Assembly (NCBI GenBank): GCA_900551365.1
Contig: URVZ01000052.1
Coordinates: 1-12,151 of the forward strand
DNA length: 12,151 nucleotides
DNA from: an uncultured Collinsella sp.
Lineage (GTDB): Bacteria > Actinomycetota > Coriobacteriia > Coriobacteriales > Coriobacteriaceae
Reading direction: 5' to 3'
Positions 6,144-12,151 of this stretch are shown piece by piece. A program made the position numbers and the translations under genes. Positions within the stretch are counted from its first letter, which is position 1, and every line of letters starts with the position of its first letter. The notes below the pieces were generated by a model. That model saw nothing but the letters and a program-made list of their open reading frames with translations, had not been told where the DNA came from and searched no databases.

Positions 6144-6533
6144 ATGTCGGGTTCTTCGGTCCGCATGTACCGAGCCACGCTTCGCACAAACAGCGCGCCG
6201 CCCAAGCTCGTCGTCGTTGAAGCAGAATGCCTTTCGCCCGATGAGCGCACAGCATTTGCATTGCTATCAAGTCGCGTCGCCGCCGTTCTGGTCCCTTGCC
6301 CGGCGCAAGGTGAACTTGCCATCCAATGCCAAGCGCACAGCTGCTCGCTCAAGCAGGCTGCCGTAATCGCAACCAGCCAACGAGGTCTGCCCCTTCTCCT
6401 GGAAGCCGATATCGCACTTGCCCTTCGCGGCGCCGGATACGAAAACGAGGCCGCCGCCGACATGGTCTTTAAACCACGATCGAGCGGCGGCCTCGCAGCA
6501 GCCATTGAATATGCGTGCAGGCTCGTTGCCTAA
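6144..6533 (+). CDS. Unrecognised 129-residue protein under the XRE operator
   Basis: I do not recognise this family. The protein is soluble in appearance, with no signal peptide or membrane helix. An N-terminal beta-like stretch (KLVVVEAECLS, 21-31) is followed by mixed alpha/beta segments, one of them hydrophobic (SSRVAAVLVPCP). Five cysteines lie at 29, 52, 62, 67 and 125; C62 and C67 form a CX4C pair next to His65. The C-terminus (about 86-129) is Ala-rich and helical. The start is well supported: AGGAG at 6133-6137, 6 nt before ATG. It is divergent from the XRE regulator and shares its palindrome, so the two form a probable regulated unit. The gene is convergent with the DUF1648 gene, 9 bases between stops. 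It might be the effector half of a toxin-antitoxin-like or stress pair, but no catalytic motif supports that. Confidence 0.75.
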   Translation: MSGSSVRMYRATLRTNSAPPKLVVVEAECLSPDERTAFALLSSRVAAVLVPCPAQGELAIQCQAHSCSLKQAAVIATSQRGLPLLLEADIALALRGAGYENEAAADMVFKPRSSGGLAAAIEYACRLVA

Positions 6534-6542
6534 AAGGACAAG

Positions 6543-6926
6543 CTAGAAACCAAAGCCAAAGCCCGTTCCAGTAATCGCCGAATACATAAAGTAGACGTTG
6601 ATTACGTTGAGGAACACGCCCGTGATGCAGCCGTTGCGCAGGTAGCGCTCGCACACGATGCGCGCCATGGCGGCGGAGTCATCATTGTTTTTAGCCTGAC
6701 GTCCCGCCGTAAAGTACGTCGCCACGCTCAGCAGCAGGTTGAGCACCGGAAGCGCTAGCAGCTCATAGCTCTTGCCCCAGCGCGTCACCTCGCCGGCGGC
6801 GTTAAACTTCGTTGCCACCTCGGGGCCAATGTTGGGGATAACACACGCTGCAACCACCAGCGGAATCACCGCAAGTACGAGCAGCGCAATACCCATGTAC
6901 CCAGCTTTTTTGCCGTATTTAAACAT
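6543..6926 (-). CDS. DUF1648 (SdpI-like) small membrane protein
   Basis: This 127-residue protein is predicted to have three membrane helices, at about residues 9-31, 52-74 and 98-119. Between helices 1 and 2 it has the DUF1648-type segment IPNIGPEVATKFNAAGEVTRWG, with the Pro, Phe-Asn-Gly-type and Trp-Gly positions seen in that domain. DUF1648 occurs in SdpI-type immunity proteins and in many uncharacterised membrane proteins; a full SdpI is longer, so immunity should not be assumed. The tail is unusual: it ends GTGFGFGF. The gene starts 11 nt after the ychF stop, with AAGGG overlapping that stop as a possible ribosome site, so it is very likely co-transcribed with ychF. No terminator is visible in the 9-base gap to the convergent gene. 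Confidence 0.8.
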   Translation of the reverse strand: MFKYGKKAGYMGIALLVLAVIPLVVAACVIPNIGPEVATKFNAAGEVTRWGKSYELLALPVLNLLLSVATYFTAGRQAKNNDDSAAMARIVCERYLRNGCITGVFLNVINVYFMYSAITGTGFGFGF

Positions 6927-6937
6927 ATGCGTCGCCC

Positions 6938-8014
6938 TTACACGTTAAAGCGGAAGTGCACGACGTCGCCATCGGCCATGACATAGTCCTTGCCCTCAAT
7001 ACGCAGCTTGCCGGCGGCCTTGGCGCCCTGCTCGCCGCCGAGCTCGATGTAGTCGTCGTAGCCAATAACCTCGGCCTTAATAAAGCCGCGCTCAAAGTCG
7101 GTGTGAATGACGCCGGCGGCCTGCGGGGCGGTCGCGCCCTGACGAACCGTCCAGGCCTTGACCTCCATCTCGCCGGCCGTAAAGAACGACTGCAGGCCGA
7201 GCAGCTTGTAGGCAGCCTGAGCGAGCACGTCCAGACCGGGCTGCTCCAGGCCCAGGCTCTCCAGGTAGTCGGCGGCGTCCTCGGGATCGAGCTCGGAAAG
7301 CTCGGCCTCGATCTTGGCGCATATCGGCAGCGGCTTGACGCCATCAATGGGCGCCAGGTCCTCGTTGAGCATGTCCTCGTCTACGTTGGCCACATATAGG
7401 ATGGGCTTCATGGTGAGCAGGAACAGGCCCTTGGCGGCGGCACGCTCCTCGTCGGTCATCTCCATGGACGCGGCGCGCTTGCCTTCGTTGAGCCAGGCAA
7501 GCAGGCGCTTGGCCACCTCGAACTTGGGCATGAGCTCCTTGTCGCGCTTGGCCTCCTTCTCGAGCTTGGGCAGCTGTTTCTCGAGCGTGCCCATGTCGGC
7601 CAGGATGAGCTCGGTCATGATGGTGTCGGCATCGCCGGCGGGATCGACGAACTCGCCCGTGCGGCCCACCTCGCGCATAACGTTGGGGTCCTTAAAGTAG
7701 CGCACGACCTCGCAGATGGCGTCGGTCTCGCGAATGTTGGCCAGGAACTGGTTGCCCAGGCCCTCGCCCTCGTTAGCGCCCTTCACCAGACCTGCGATGT
7801 CGACGAACTCGACCGTCGCCGGCACAATGCGACCCGGGTTAACGATGTCGGCAAGCTTTTGCAAGCGGCTATCGGGCACGTCGACGATACCCACGTTGGG
7901 GTCGATCGTGGCAAACGGGTAGTTGGCGGCAAGGCCGGTCTTTTTGGTAAGCGCGGTGAACAGCGTCGACTTGCCCACGTTGGGCAGGCCCACGATACCG
8001 ATGGAAAGGGACAC
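6938..8014 (-). CDS. ychF: YchF/Obg-family redox-regulated ATPase
   Basis: This 358-residue, ribosome-associated P-loop ATPase has roles in translation and stress reported for the family. The Walker A/G1 motif is GLPNVGKST (9-17). Switch II is DIAGLVKGA (72-80), with the hydrophobic residue in place of the catalytic Gln that marks this HAS-type subfamily. The NVDE motif (in YVANVDEDM), in place of NKxD, explains the ATP preference. The C-terminal TGS domain covers roughly the last 85 residues and ends DGDVVHFRFNV. The start is GTG at 8014 (minus), set by AGGAG 5 nt upstream. Near residues 106-126 the loop reads YFKDPNVMREVGRTGEFVDP, which looks a few residues longer than the usual version. 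It lies downstream of a terminator and upstream of the DUF1648 gene. Confidence 0.97.
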   Translation of the reverse strand: MSLSIGIVGLPNVGKSTLFTALTKKTGLAANYPFATIDPNVGIVDVPDSRLQKLADIVNPGRIVPATVEFVDIAGLVKGANEGEGLGNQFLANIRETDAICEVVRYFKDPNVMREVGRTGEFVDPAGDADTIMTELILADMGTLEKQLPKLEKEAKRDKELMPKFEVAKRLLAWLNEGKRAASMEMTDEERAAAKGLFLLTMKPILYVANVDEDMLNEDLAPIDGVKPLPICAKIEAELSELDPEDAADYLESLGLEQPGLDVLAQAAYKLLGLQSFFTAGEMEVKAWTVRQGATAPQAAGVIHTDFERGFIKAEVIGYDDYIELGGEQGAKAAGKLRIEGKDYVMADGDVVHFRFNV

Positions 8015-8044
8015 GACAGCTCCTTTTGGTACAGGTACTTCAAA

Positions 8045-8101
8045 CCGTATAAGTATAGCGCCGCCGCAGCATCCGGGCGAATCCGGACACCGCGGCGGCG
8101 C
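8045..8101 (-). terminator. Two-tier hairpin terminator after the Fe-S protein gene
   Basis: A 10-bp all-GC stem (8092-8101 with 8058-8067) encloses a second 5-bp stem (8083-8087 with 8072-8076). On the - strand it is followed by TATACTTATACGG, which is T-rich but not a clean T-run. It separates the Fe-S protein gene (stop at 8129) from ychF. The TATACT right after it (8057-8052) could also serve as the -10 of ychF, without a clear -35. Confidence 0.65.
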
Positions 8102-8128
8102 AAATGAAGCAGAGATAGAGCTCGCTGA

Positions 8129-9382
8129 CTAGTCCGCGAGCTTCTCCACCTGATCGAGCATCTTGTCAAGCTTGGCCTTTGCCTCGGCCTTGGCCTTCTG
8201 GGCCTCTTCGTGGGCCTTGGCCTTCTGAGCGGCCTTTTCCTCGGCCTCGGGGTCGACAACGACCAGATTGGACGCATCGTGCTCGACCAGCTTGAGCGCA
8301 TGCTCGGGGCACACCTTGACGCAGGCTCCGCAACCTAGGCAATACGTGGACTCCAGTGCAAAGCGACCGCTTCCCACCAAATCGCAGGCAAACGTGGGGC
8401 ACACGTTGACGCACTCGCCGCACGACGTGCACTTGTCAAAATCGCATTCCGGCGTGCTCACCTGCATGTTCTGGGCAAGCTCGGGATGGTTTTGCAGCGT
8501 CGAGAGCACCAGCTGCCGCCCGTGCGTGAGCGAACGGCGACGCTTGGTCGTCGTGGTGCCGCACATGGTGTTGAGCGTGCGCTCCAGCTGGGTAATCTGA
8601 TGGCGATGGGCCTTGAGTTTTTGCGTCACCGAAGCCAGCGCCGCCGTCGCCGGGTTGAGCTTGGTCACCGTCAGGCCCGTCGTGCGGGCGATCTTTTCCA
8701 TGTACTCCTTGCGCTCGTACTCGCGAAGCTTATGGCACTTGAGGCTCTTGGGGTCGACCTCCAGGCCCATACCCGTGCCAGACCACTCCTCGGCCTTCGC
8801 AATCGCCTCACCCAGAATGTCCTCACCGCCGGTATTGCGACATTTATCGCACACGCCTAACGGCAGGTACACACTCACGTTGGGATAGTCGGCCAGTACC
8901 GAGAACCAGGTCTCTGCCGTAATATCGCCCACGCAGGCAACGACGACCTCGTTTTCACGCGGCACGCGTTTGAGGGCACGCGTGCAGGTGACGTAGGCGG
9001 TCTCGTGGCTCGTAGCAGCAGAGACGATATCGTCATACAGGTTTTTAGGCGCCAGGCGCGGCGAGATGATCGCCTCGGTCGGACAAGCAGCAGCGCACAG
9101 GCCGCACTTGCGACAGGAGTCGAGGATCTCGATGGCGTCTTCCTCGACCTCGATAGCGTTGACCGGGCACACGTCCATGCACGCGGTGCAGCCGCTCTTT
9201 TCGTTTTTGCAGGTCAGGCACGGAATGGTGTTGCCGCGCGGACGCTCTTTATAGTCGGCAGGATTCCACTGCGGCGCCGATGGATCGAGTGCATCGGTCA
9301 CACCGCCAAGCGGGTTTTTAAGAAAGTCGAAACCCTTGCTGATCTCGATAATGTCATCAAACAGATCGTGTTCCTGCGCCAT
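8129..9382 (-). CDS. Protein with ferredoxin-type 4Fe-4S domains at both ends
   Basis: This 417-residue, soluble, Cys-rich protein is probably an electron carrier or adaptor subunit. The N-terminal dicluster ferredoxin domain (about 55-105) has C58-X6-C65-X2-C68-X3-C72-Pro, with an extra C55, then C90, C93, C96 and C100-Pro. The C-terminal dicluster domain (about 313-365) has C318, C321, C324, C328 and C348, C351, C354, C358. The middle region holds a further set (C133, C150, C178, C181 in GVCDKC, and C216) inside an alpha/beta-looking segment. It could bind another cofactor or resemble Fe-S subunits of electron-transfer complexes. A basic KRRR stretch is at 280-283 and an Ala/Lys/Glu-rich coiled tail at 380-415. 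ATG 9382 is chosen over 9412 because GGGAGGGG lies just ahead. The exact family is not recognised; the partner enzyme is not in the window. Confidence 0.88.
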   Translation of the reverse strand: MAQEHDLFDDIIEISKGFDFLKNPLGGVTDALDPSAPQWNPADYKERPRGNTIPCLTCKNEKSGCTACMDVCPVNAIEVEEDAIEILDSCRKCGLCAAACPTEAIISPRLAPKNLYDDIVSAATSHETAYVTCTRALKRVPRENEVVVACVGDITAETWFSVLADYPNVSVYLPLGVCDKCRNTGGEDILGEAIAKAEEWSGTGMGLEVDPKSLKCHKLREYERKEYMEKIARTTGLTVTKLNPATAALASVTQKLKAHRHQITQLERTLNTMCGTTTTKRRRSLTHGRQLVLSTLQNHPELAQNMQVSTPECDFDKCTSCGECVNVCPTFACDLVGSGRFALESTYCLGCGACVKVCPEHALKLVEHDASNLVVVDPEAEEKAAQKAKAHEEAQKAKAEAKAKLDKMLDQVEKLAD

Positions 9383-9422
9383 GCGCGGCCCCTCCCTGAG
9401 CAGTGCAAACAAGCAAGAGATA

Positions 9423-9453
9423 ATGATACGCTATCGGCCCACGCCTCGGGCAA
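9423..9453 (-). promoter_or_regulatory. Candidate promoter of the Fe-S protein gene
   Basis: On the - strand, TTGCCC (9453-9448) and TATCAT (9428-9423, 5 of 6 to TATAAT) are 19 bases apart, slightly longer than ideal. The leader would be about 35 nt. The 135-nt gap to the upstream dehydrogenase shows no clear terminator, so readthrough is also possible. Confidence 0.3.
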
Positions 9454-9517
9454 ATTACACGCGGCGCATCTTTGCGGCAAATAGCCCATGGCCTATCGCC
9501 ACCTCGATTGCACAAGG

Positions 9518-10600
9518 TCAATCAAGCGCCAAATATGCCTCGCACATGAGCTGCACGAGCTTTTGTTTGGTCACCTTTGCCTGCTCGTTGGCCATATTAC
9601 GCTCATTTCTAAAGACCGCATTTGCAACACCCTGCAGATCGGCATCGGAAATCTCGCCAAGGCCCAACTCCTCGAGCGTGGTCGGCAGACCAATGCGCTG
9701 GCAAAACTCGAGCACCTGATCAAGCTCGGGCGCACGCTCCAGGCGCAGCTGCACCACCAGGCCAAATGCCACGGCCTCGCCATGCATCGCCTTGCACTCG
9801 GGTAGGATCGTCAGACCGTTGGCGATGGCATGCGCCAACGCCAGGCCACCGCTCTCAAAGCCGACGCCCGAGAGCAGAATATTGCACTCGATCAGACGCT
9901 CAACCGCCGGCGATATACGGCCCTTTTTGAGATCGCGCTTGGCAGCGACGCCGCACTCCATGAGTGTGTCATAGCAGGCGCGAGCCGCAACCAAGGCCAA
10001 GTGCCCCGGCGCGCCACCGTGCTCGTTGGTGCCGTGCGCCGCGGCGCACGAACGCGCCTCGAAGTACGTTGCCAGTGCGTCGCCCATGCCAGCGACCGTC
10101 ATACGCAGCGGGGCCGCCGCGACCACGTTGGTATCGACCACGACCAGATCTGGATTCTTCTCGAGCATCAGGTAGTGGTCGAACGACCCATCCTCGTGAT
10201 ACAGCACCGAAATCGCGCTACACGGACCGTCCATCGAAGCCGCCGTGGGGCATACGCACAACGGCAACTCGGCATAAAACGCAACGGCTTTGGCGATATC
10301 GAGCATCCTGCCGCCGCCAATACCCACCACCATGTCGCAATACTCGGCCTGAGCTTCCTTAGCCATTTTTACAACGGCGTCTTCCGTACACGGACCGTTG
10401 TAAATCTTAAAGAACGGCTCGCTTAGATCTTCGTCCAGAAATCCATCGACGATCTGCCTGCACAGCCGATCCTCGGTGCCCTGGTCAAACAAGACATAGG
10501 CAGCGCAGCCCAACCATGACAAATACTTGCCTTGACGCGACAGTTCGCCCGGCCCCTGAACATACCGGCCGGGACCGCCATAAACCATGGGAAGCGCCAT
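9518..10600 (-). CDS. Glycerol-dehydrogenase-like iron/zinc alcohol dehydrogenase, divergent paralogue
   Basis: This 360-residue member of the group III metal-dependent alcohol dehydrogenases (GldA-like) uses NAD(H) and a divalent metal. The nucleotide-binding loop is GIGGGRMLD (93-101), where the neighbour copy and most GldA have Lys instead of Arg. The metal ligands are D174 (GMGDALATYF), H257 (ALAHAIANG) and H273 (AMHGEAVAFG). The third ligand loop is one residue shorter than in the downstream-encoded paralogue (MYHGEKV), and the Tyr is lost. The active-site segment reads AASMDGPCSA instead of IASTDAPCSA. These changes suggest altered substrate use, perhaps another small polyol or hydroxyketone. 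The start at 10600 aligns with the paralogue start, though the ribosome site (GAAGGG, about 11 nt away) is weak. It follows the paralogue by 113 bases containing two hairpins. Confidence 0.9.
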   Translation of the reverse strand: MALPMVYGGPGRYVQGPGELSRQGKYLSWLGCAAYVLFDQGTEDRLCRQIVDGFLDEDLSEPFFKIYNGPCTEDAVVKMAKEAQAEYCDMVVGIGGGRMLDIAKAVAFYAELPLCVCPTAASMDGPCSAISVLYHEDGSFDHYLMLEKNPDLVVVDTNVVAAAPLRMTVAGMGDALATYFEARSCAAAHGTNEHGGAPGHLALVAARACYDTLMECGVAAKRDLKKGRISPAVERLIECNILLSGVGFESGGLALAHAIANGLTILPECKAMHGEAVAFGLVVQLRLERAPELDQVLEFCQRIGLPTTLEELGLGEISDADLQGVANAVFRNERNMANEQAKVTKQKLVQLMCEAYLALD

Positions 10601-10630
10601 ACGAGAATCCGCCCTTCATCAAACAACGAT

Positions 10631-10661
10631 TGGTGCAAAGTAACCTTGCCCCTTTGCACCA
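10631..10661 (-). promoter_or_regulatory. Second hairpin between the two dehydrogenase genes
   Basis: TGGTGCAAAG (10631-10640) and CTTTGCACCA (10652-10661) form a 10-bp perfect stem around an 11-base loop. It lies between the upstream gene's terminator and the start of the divergent dehydrogenase. No T-run follows on the - strand. Part of it (TTGCCCCTTT, 10646-10655) is an exact complement of an arm of the neighbouring terminator (10668-10677), so the two structures could compete. Confidence 0.55.
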
Positions 10662-10663
10662 TA

Positions 10664-10701
10664 GCAAAAAGGGGCAAAGCCATCTGCTGGCTTTGCCCCT
10701 T
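10664..10701 (-). terminator. Intrinsic terminator after gldA
   Basis: A 14-bp perfect stem, AAGGGGCAAAGCCA with TGGCTTTGCCCCTT (10669-10682 and 10688-10701), has a 5-base loop. On the - strand it is followed by TTTTTGC. It lies 13 bases past the gldA stop. Confidence 0.9.
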
Positions 10702-10713
10702 CCTTAGCTTGAT

Positions 10714-11814
10714 TTACTCATCCATGAGATAGTAGTGGCCCAGTGCGTCTGCACCCAGAATGGCGTTTGCGACCATCTCGGGCGTCACCTCAAACGGCAT
10801 GTTGCACATGGTGTCCTCGGGCGCGCACGCGGCCTCGGCAACAATCATGGCCTTCTCGCGCGTAAGCTCGGCAACGCCAAGTTCCTTCATCGTGACCGGC
10901 AGACCCAGCTCAATGCAGAAGCCCAAGACTTCCTCGAGCTTCTCGGTCGGGGCATCCTCGAGTACCAGCTGGACGATGGTGCCGAAGGCGACCTTCTCGC
11001 CGTGATACATGCTGTGGCACTCGGGCAGCATCGTCAGACCATTGTGGATGGCATGAGCAGCGGCAAGGCCCGAGCTCTCAAAGCCAATGCCCGAAAGCAG
11101 CGTATTGGCCTCGATGATGTGCTCGACGGCAGGCGTGAGCGCGCCCTTCTCCAGCGCGACCTTGGCCTTGACGCCATCGGCCATAAGCGTCTCGTAGCAG
11201 AGCTTGGCGAGCGCCAGACCAGCCATGCTGCCCTTGCCGCCAGCGCAGGTGCCGCCGTCGGCATCGTGCGTCGCCTGGGCCTCGAAGTAGGTTGCGAGCG
11301 CATCGCCCATACCGGAAACCGTCAGGCGCACCGGGCTCGCCGCGATAACCGTCGTATCCATCAGGACGATATTGGGGTTTGCCTTAAGGAAGAGGTACTT
11401 ATCGAACTGGCCGTCATCGGTGTAAAGCACCGAAAGCGCCGAGCACGGTGCATCGGTCGAGGCAATGGTGGGGCAAATGATAACCGGGGACTCCAGGTAA
11501 TAGGCGACGGCCTTCGCGGTGTCGAGGATCTTGCCGCCACCGACGCCGACGATGATGTCGCAACCGTTGTCGCGAGCGAGCGCAACCAGGCGATCGACCT
11601 CGCCCTTGGAGCACTCGCCGTTAAAGTCCTCAAACAGCAGCTCGGCCTTGGCCTCGGCAAAGCCGCCCTCGATCTTGGCACCGACGCGCTTCTTGCCCGA
11701 AGGCGTCACGATGACGAGGGCCTTAGCGCCGAGCGGCTCGACATAGGAGCCGAGCTTGGCCAGCTCGTCCGGACCCTGGATGTACTTGCTGGGGCTATTG
11801 AAAATTGCAGCCAT
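10714..11814 (-). CDS. gldA: Glycerol dehydrogenase
   Basis: This 366-residue NAD-dependent, metal-dependent enzyme interconverts glycerol and dihydroxyacetone. It matches the GldA length and motifs well. It has an N-terminal Rossmann-like half with GGGKILDTAK (92-101) for NAD binding, the active-site segment IASTDAPCSALS (118-129), and metal ligands D171 (SGMGDALATYF), H254 (AAAHAIHNG) and H271 (MYHGEKVAFG). No residue is missing. It is encoded just upstream of a second, more divergent copy, and behind an alcohol dehydrogenase. The start ATG 11814 gives the normal family N-terminus, but the ribosome site is weak (GGGAT). The start lies only about 31 nt after the hairpin of the previous terminator, which leaves almost no room for a promoter of its own. 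Dihydroxyacetone or a related diol could be the true substrate. Confidence 0.93.
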   Translation of the reverse strand: MAAIFNSPSKYIQGPDELAKLGSYVEPLGAKALVIVTPSGKKRVGAKIEGGFAEAKAELLFEDFNGECSKGEVDRLVALARDNGCDIIVGVGGGKILDTAKAVAYYLESPVIICPTIASTDAPCSALSVLYTDDGQFDKYLFLKANPNIVLMDTTVIAASPVRLTVSGMGDALATYFEAQATHDADGGTCAGGKGSMAGLALAKLCYETLMADGVKAKVALEKGALTPAVEHIIEANTLLSGIGFESSGLAAAHAIHNGLTMLPECHSMYHGEKVAFGTIVQLVLEDAPTEKLEEVLGFCIELGLPVTMKELGVAELTREKAMIVAEAACAPEDTMCNMPFEVTPEMVANAILGADALGHYYLMDE

Positions 11815-11828
11815 AACTATCCCATTCT

Positions 11829-11876
11829 CTAAAAGAAAAAAGAAAGGGGCTCCGTACAGATACGTGCGGAGCCCCT
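11829..11876 (-). terminator. Intrinsic terminator after the alcohol dehydrogenase
   Basis: A 13-bp stem (11864-11876 with 11845-11857, one G-T wobble) closes a 6-base loop. On the - strand it is followed by a long T-rich tract, TTCTTTTTTCTTTTAG. It lies 21 bases past the stop codon of the upstream gene and ends 14 bases before the gldA start codon. Confidence 0.92.
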
Positions 11877-11897
11877 CGTTACGATAACAAGAGTCGA

Positions 11898-12151
11898 TTA
11901 GAAATCGATGTCGGTGTCGTAGTAGCAGGCCTTGAGGATCTTCTCGAAGTCGGCAGCCTTGGTCTCACGCGGGTTCTCGGGCGTGCAAGCGTCCTGCTCG
12001 GCGTTCGCGGCGATCTCGGGCAGCTTGGCGAGGAACTCCTCCTCGGAAACCATCTGCGGGTTCTCGGCGTCGACCTTCACGCCACCATTCGCGTAATCCT
12101 TGATGGACTGCGGAATGTTGAGCTGGTCGTTGAGGTCGCGAATCTTCTGGA
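11898..12151 (-). CDS. Iron-containing alcohol dehydrogenase, C-terminal end (truncated by the window; AdhE-like)
   Basis: These are the last 83 residues and the stop of a larger protein running off the right edge. The helical segment IRDLNDQLNIPQSIKDY, the EEEFLAKLPEIAANAEQDACTPENPRETK stretch (split here by position: about 45-20 residues from the end), and the closing KILKACYYDTDIDF match the C-terminal helical domain of iron-type alcohol dehydrogenases. The A-x-x-D-x-C-T-x-x-NPR signature is typical of AdhE and related fermentative alcohol dehydrogenases, in which it closes the domain that makes ethanol from acetaldehyde. Whether the missing part includes an acetaldehyde dehydrogenase half (true AdhE) cannot be seen. 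It ends with a strong terminator ahead of gldA. Confidence 0.75.
   Translation of the reverse strand, partial: QKIRDLNDQLNIPQSIKDYANGGVKVDAENPQMVSEEEFLAKLPEIAANAEQDACTPENPRETKAADFEKILKACYYDTDIDF

Noticed and set aside
6534..6542. Terminator or toxin-type overlap between the convergent 129-residue and DUF1648 genes
   Set aside because: Only 9 bases separate the stops; no hairpin is visible and nothing links the two products.
9482..9497. Imperfect palindrome ATAGCCCATGGCCTAT as a terminator of the divergent dehydrogenase
   Set aside because: Short, with mismatches and no T-run; probably chance.
10735..11832. 365-codon + strand frame opposite gldA
   Set aside because: It mirrors the full gldA length codon for codon and is rich in Arg, Gly and His; no ribosome site or known domain. 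A product of codon bias in gldA.

Overview
The window looks like a gut-type Coriobacteriia chromosome, most likely Collinsella or a close relative. This is inferred from the moderately high GC, the style of the encoded proteins and the gene content, not from any database search. It holds eleven supported genes, one partial at each end among them, and is densely coded: no gene-free stretch exceeds about 270 bases. I saw no tRNA, rRNA, CRISPR array, insertion sequence or phage gene.

Left part (1-2711, + strand): the 3' end of a LanE/LanG-type ABC-2 permease, a 60-residue membrane-anchored small protein translationally coupled to it, and an OmpR-type response regulator with a HAMP-type sensor kinase. 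This resembles a LanFEG-RK module for sensing and removing a lantibiotic-type peptide. Its base composition is clearly GC-richer than the next gene (two hand-counted lines give 92/120 GC, against 69/120 for two lines of guaA). It ends in a strong hairpin that includes the kinase stop codon.

Centre (2795-6540): guaA (GMP synthase, - strand, with a clear terminator) is divergent from ansA (cytoplasmic L-asparaginase, + strand). Their shared intergenic region holds an imperfect inverted repeat and a plausible ansA promoter. Then comes a 72-residue XRE-type repressor (-), divergent from an unrecognised 129-residue Cys-containing protein (+). The two share a perfect 24-bp palindrome that contains outward-facing -10-like hexamers. 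This is the least explained and most system-like piece of the window.

Right part (6543-12151, all - strand): in transcriptional order, the C-terminus of an iron-type alcohol dehydrogenase (AdhE-like), two tandem glycerol-dehydrogenase paralogues, an unusual 417-residue protein with a pair of [4Fe-4S] clusters at each end, the YchF ATPase, and a small DUF1648-type membrane protein 11 nt behind ychF. Strong intrinsic terminators sit after the alcohol dehydrogenase, after the first glycerol dehydrogenase and after the Fe-S protein gene. The two dehydrogenase genes start so close behind hairpins that terminator readthrough or attenuation is worth considering. Metabolically, the alcohol and glycerol dehydrogenases point to fermentative NAD+/NADH balancing, and the Fe-S protein to low-potential electron transfer, in an anaerobe.
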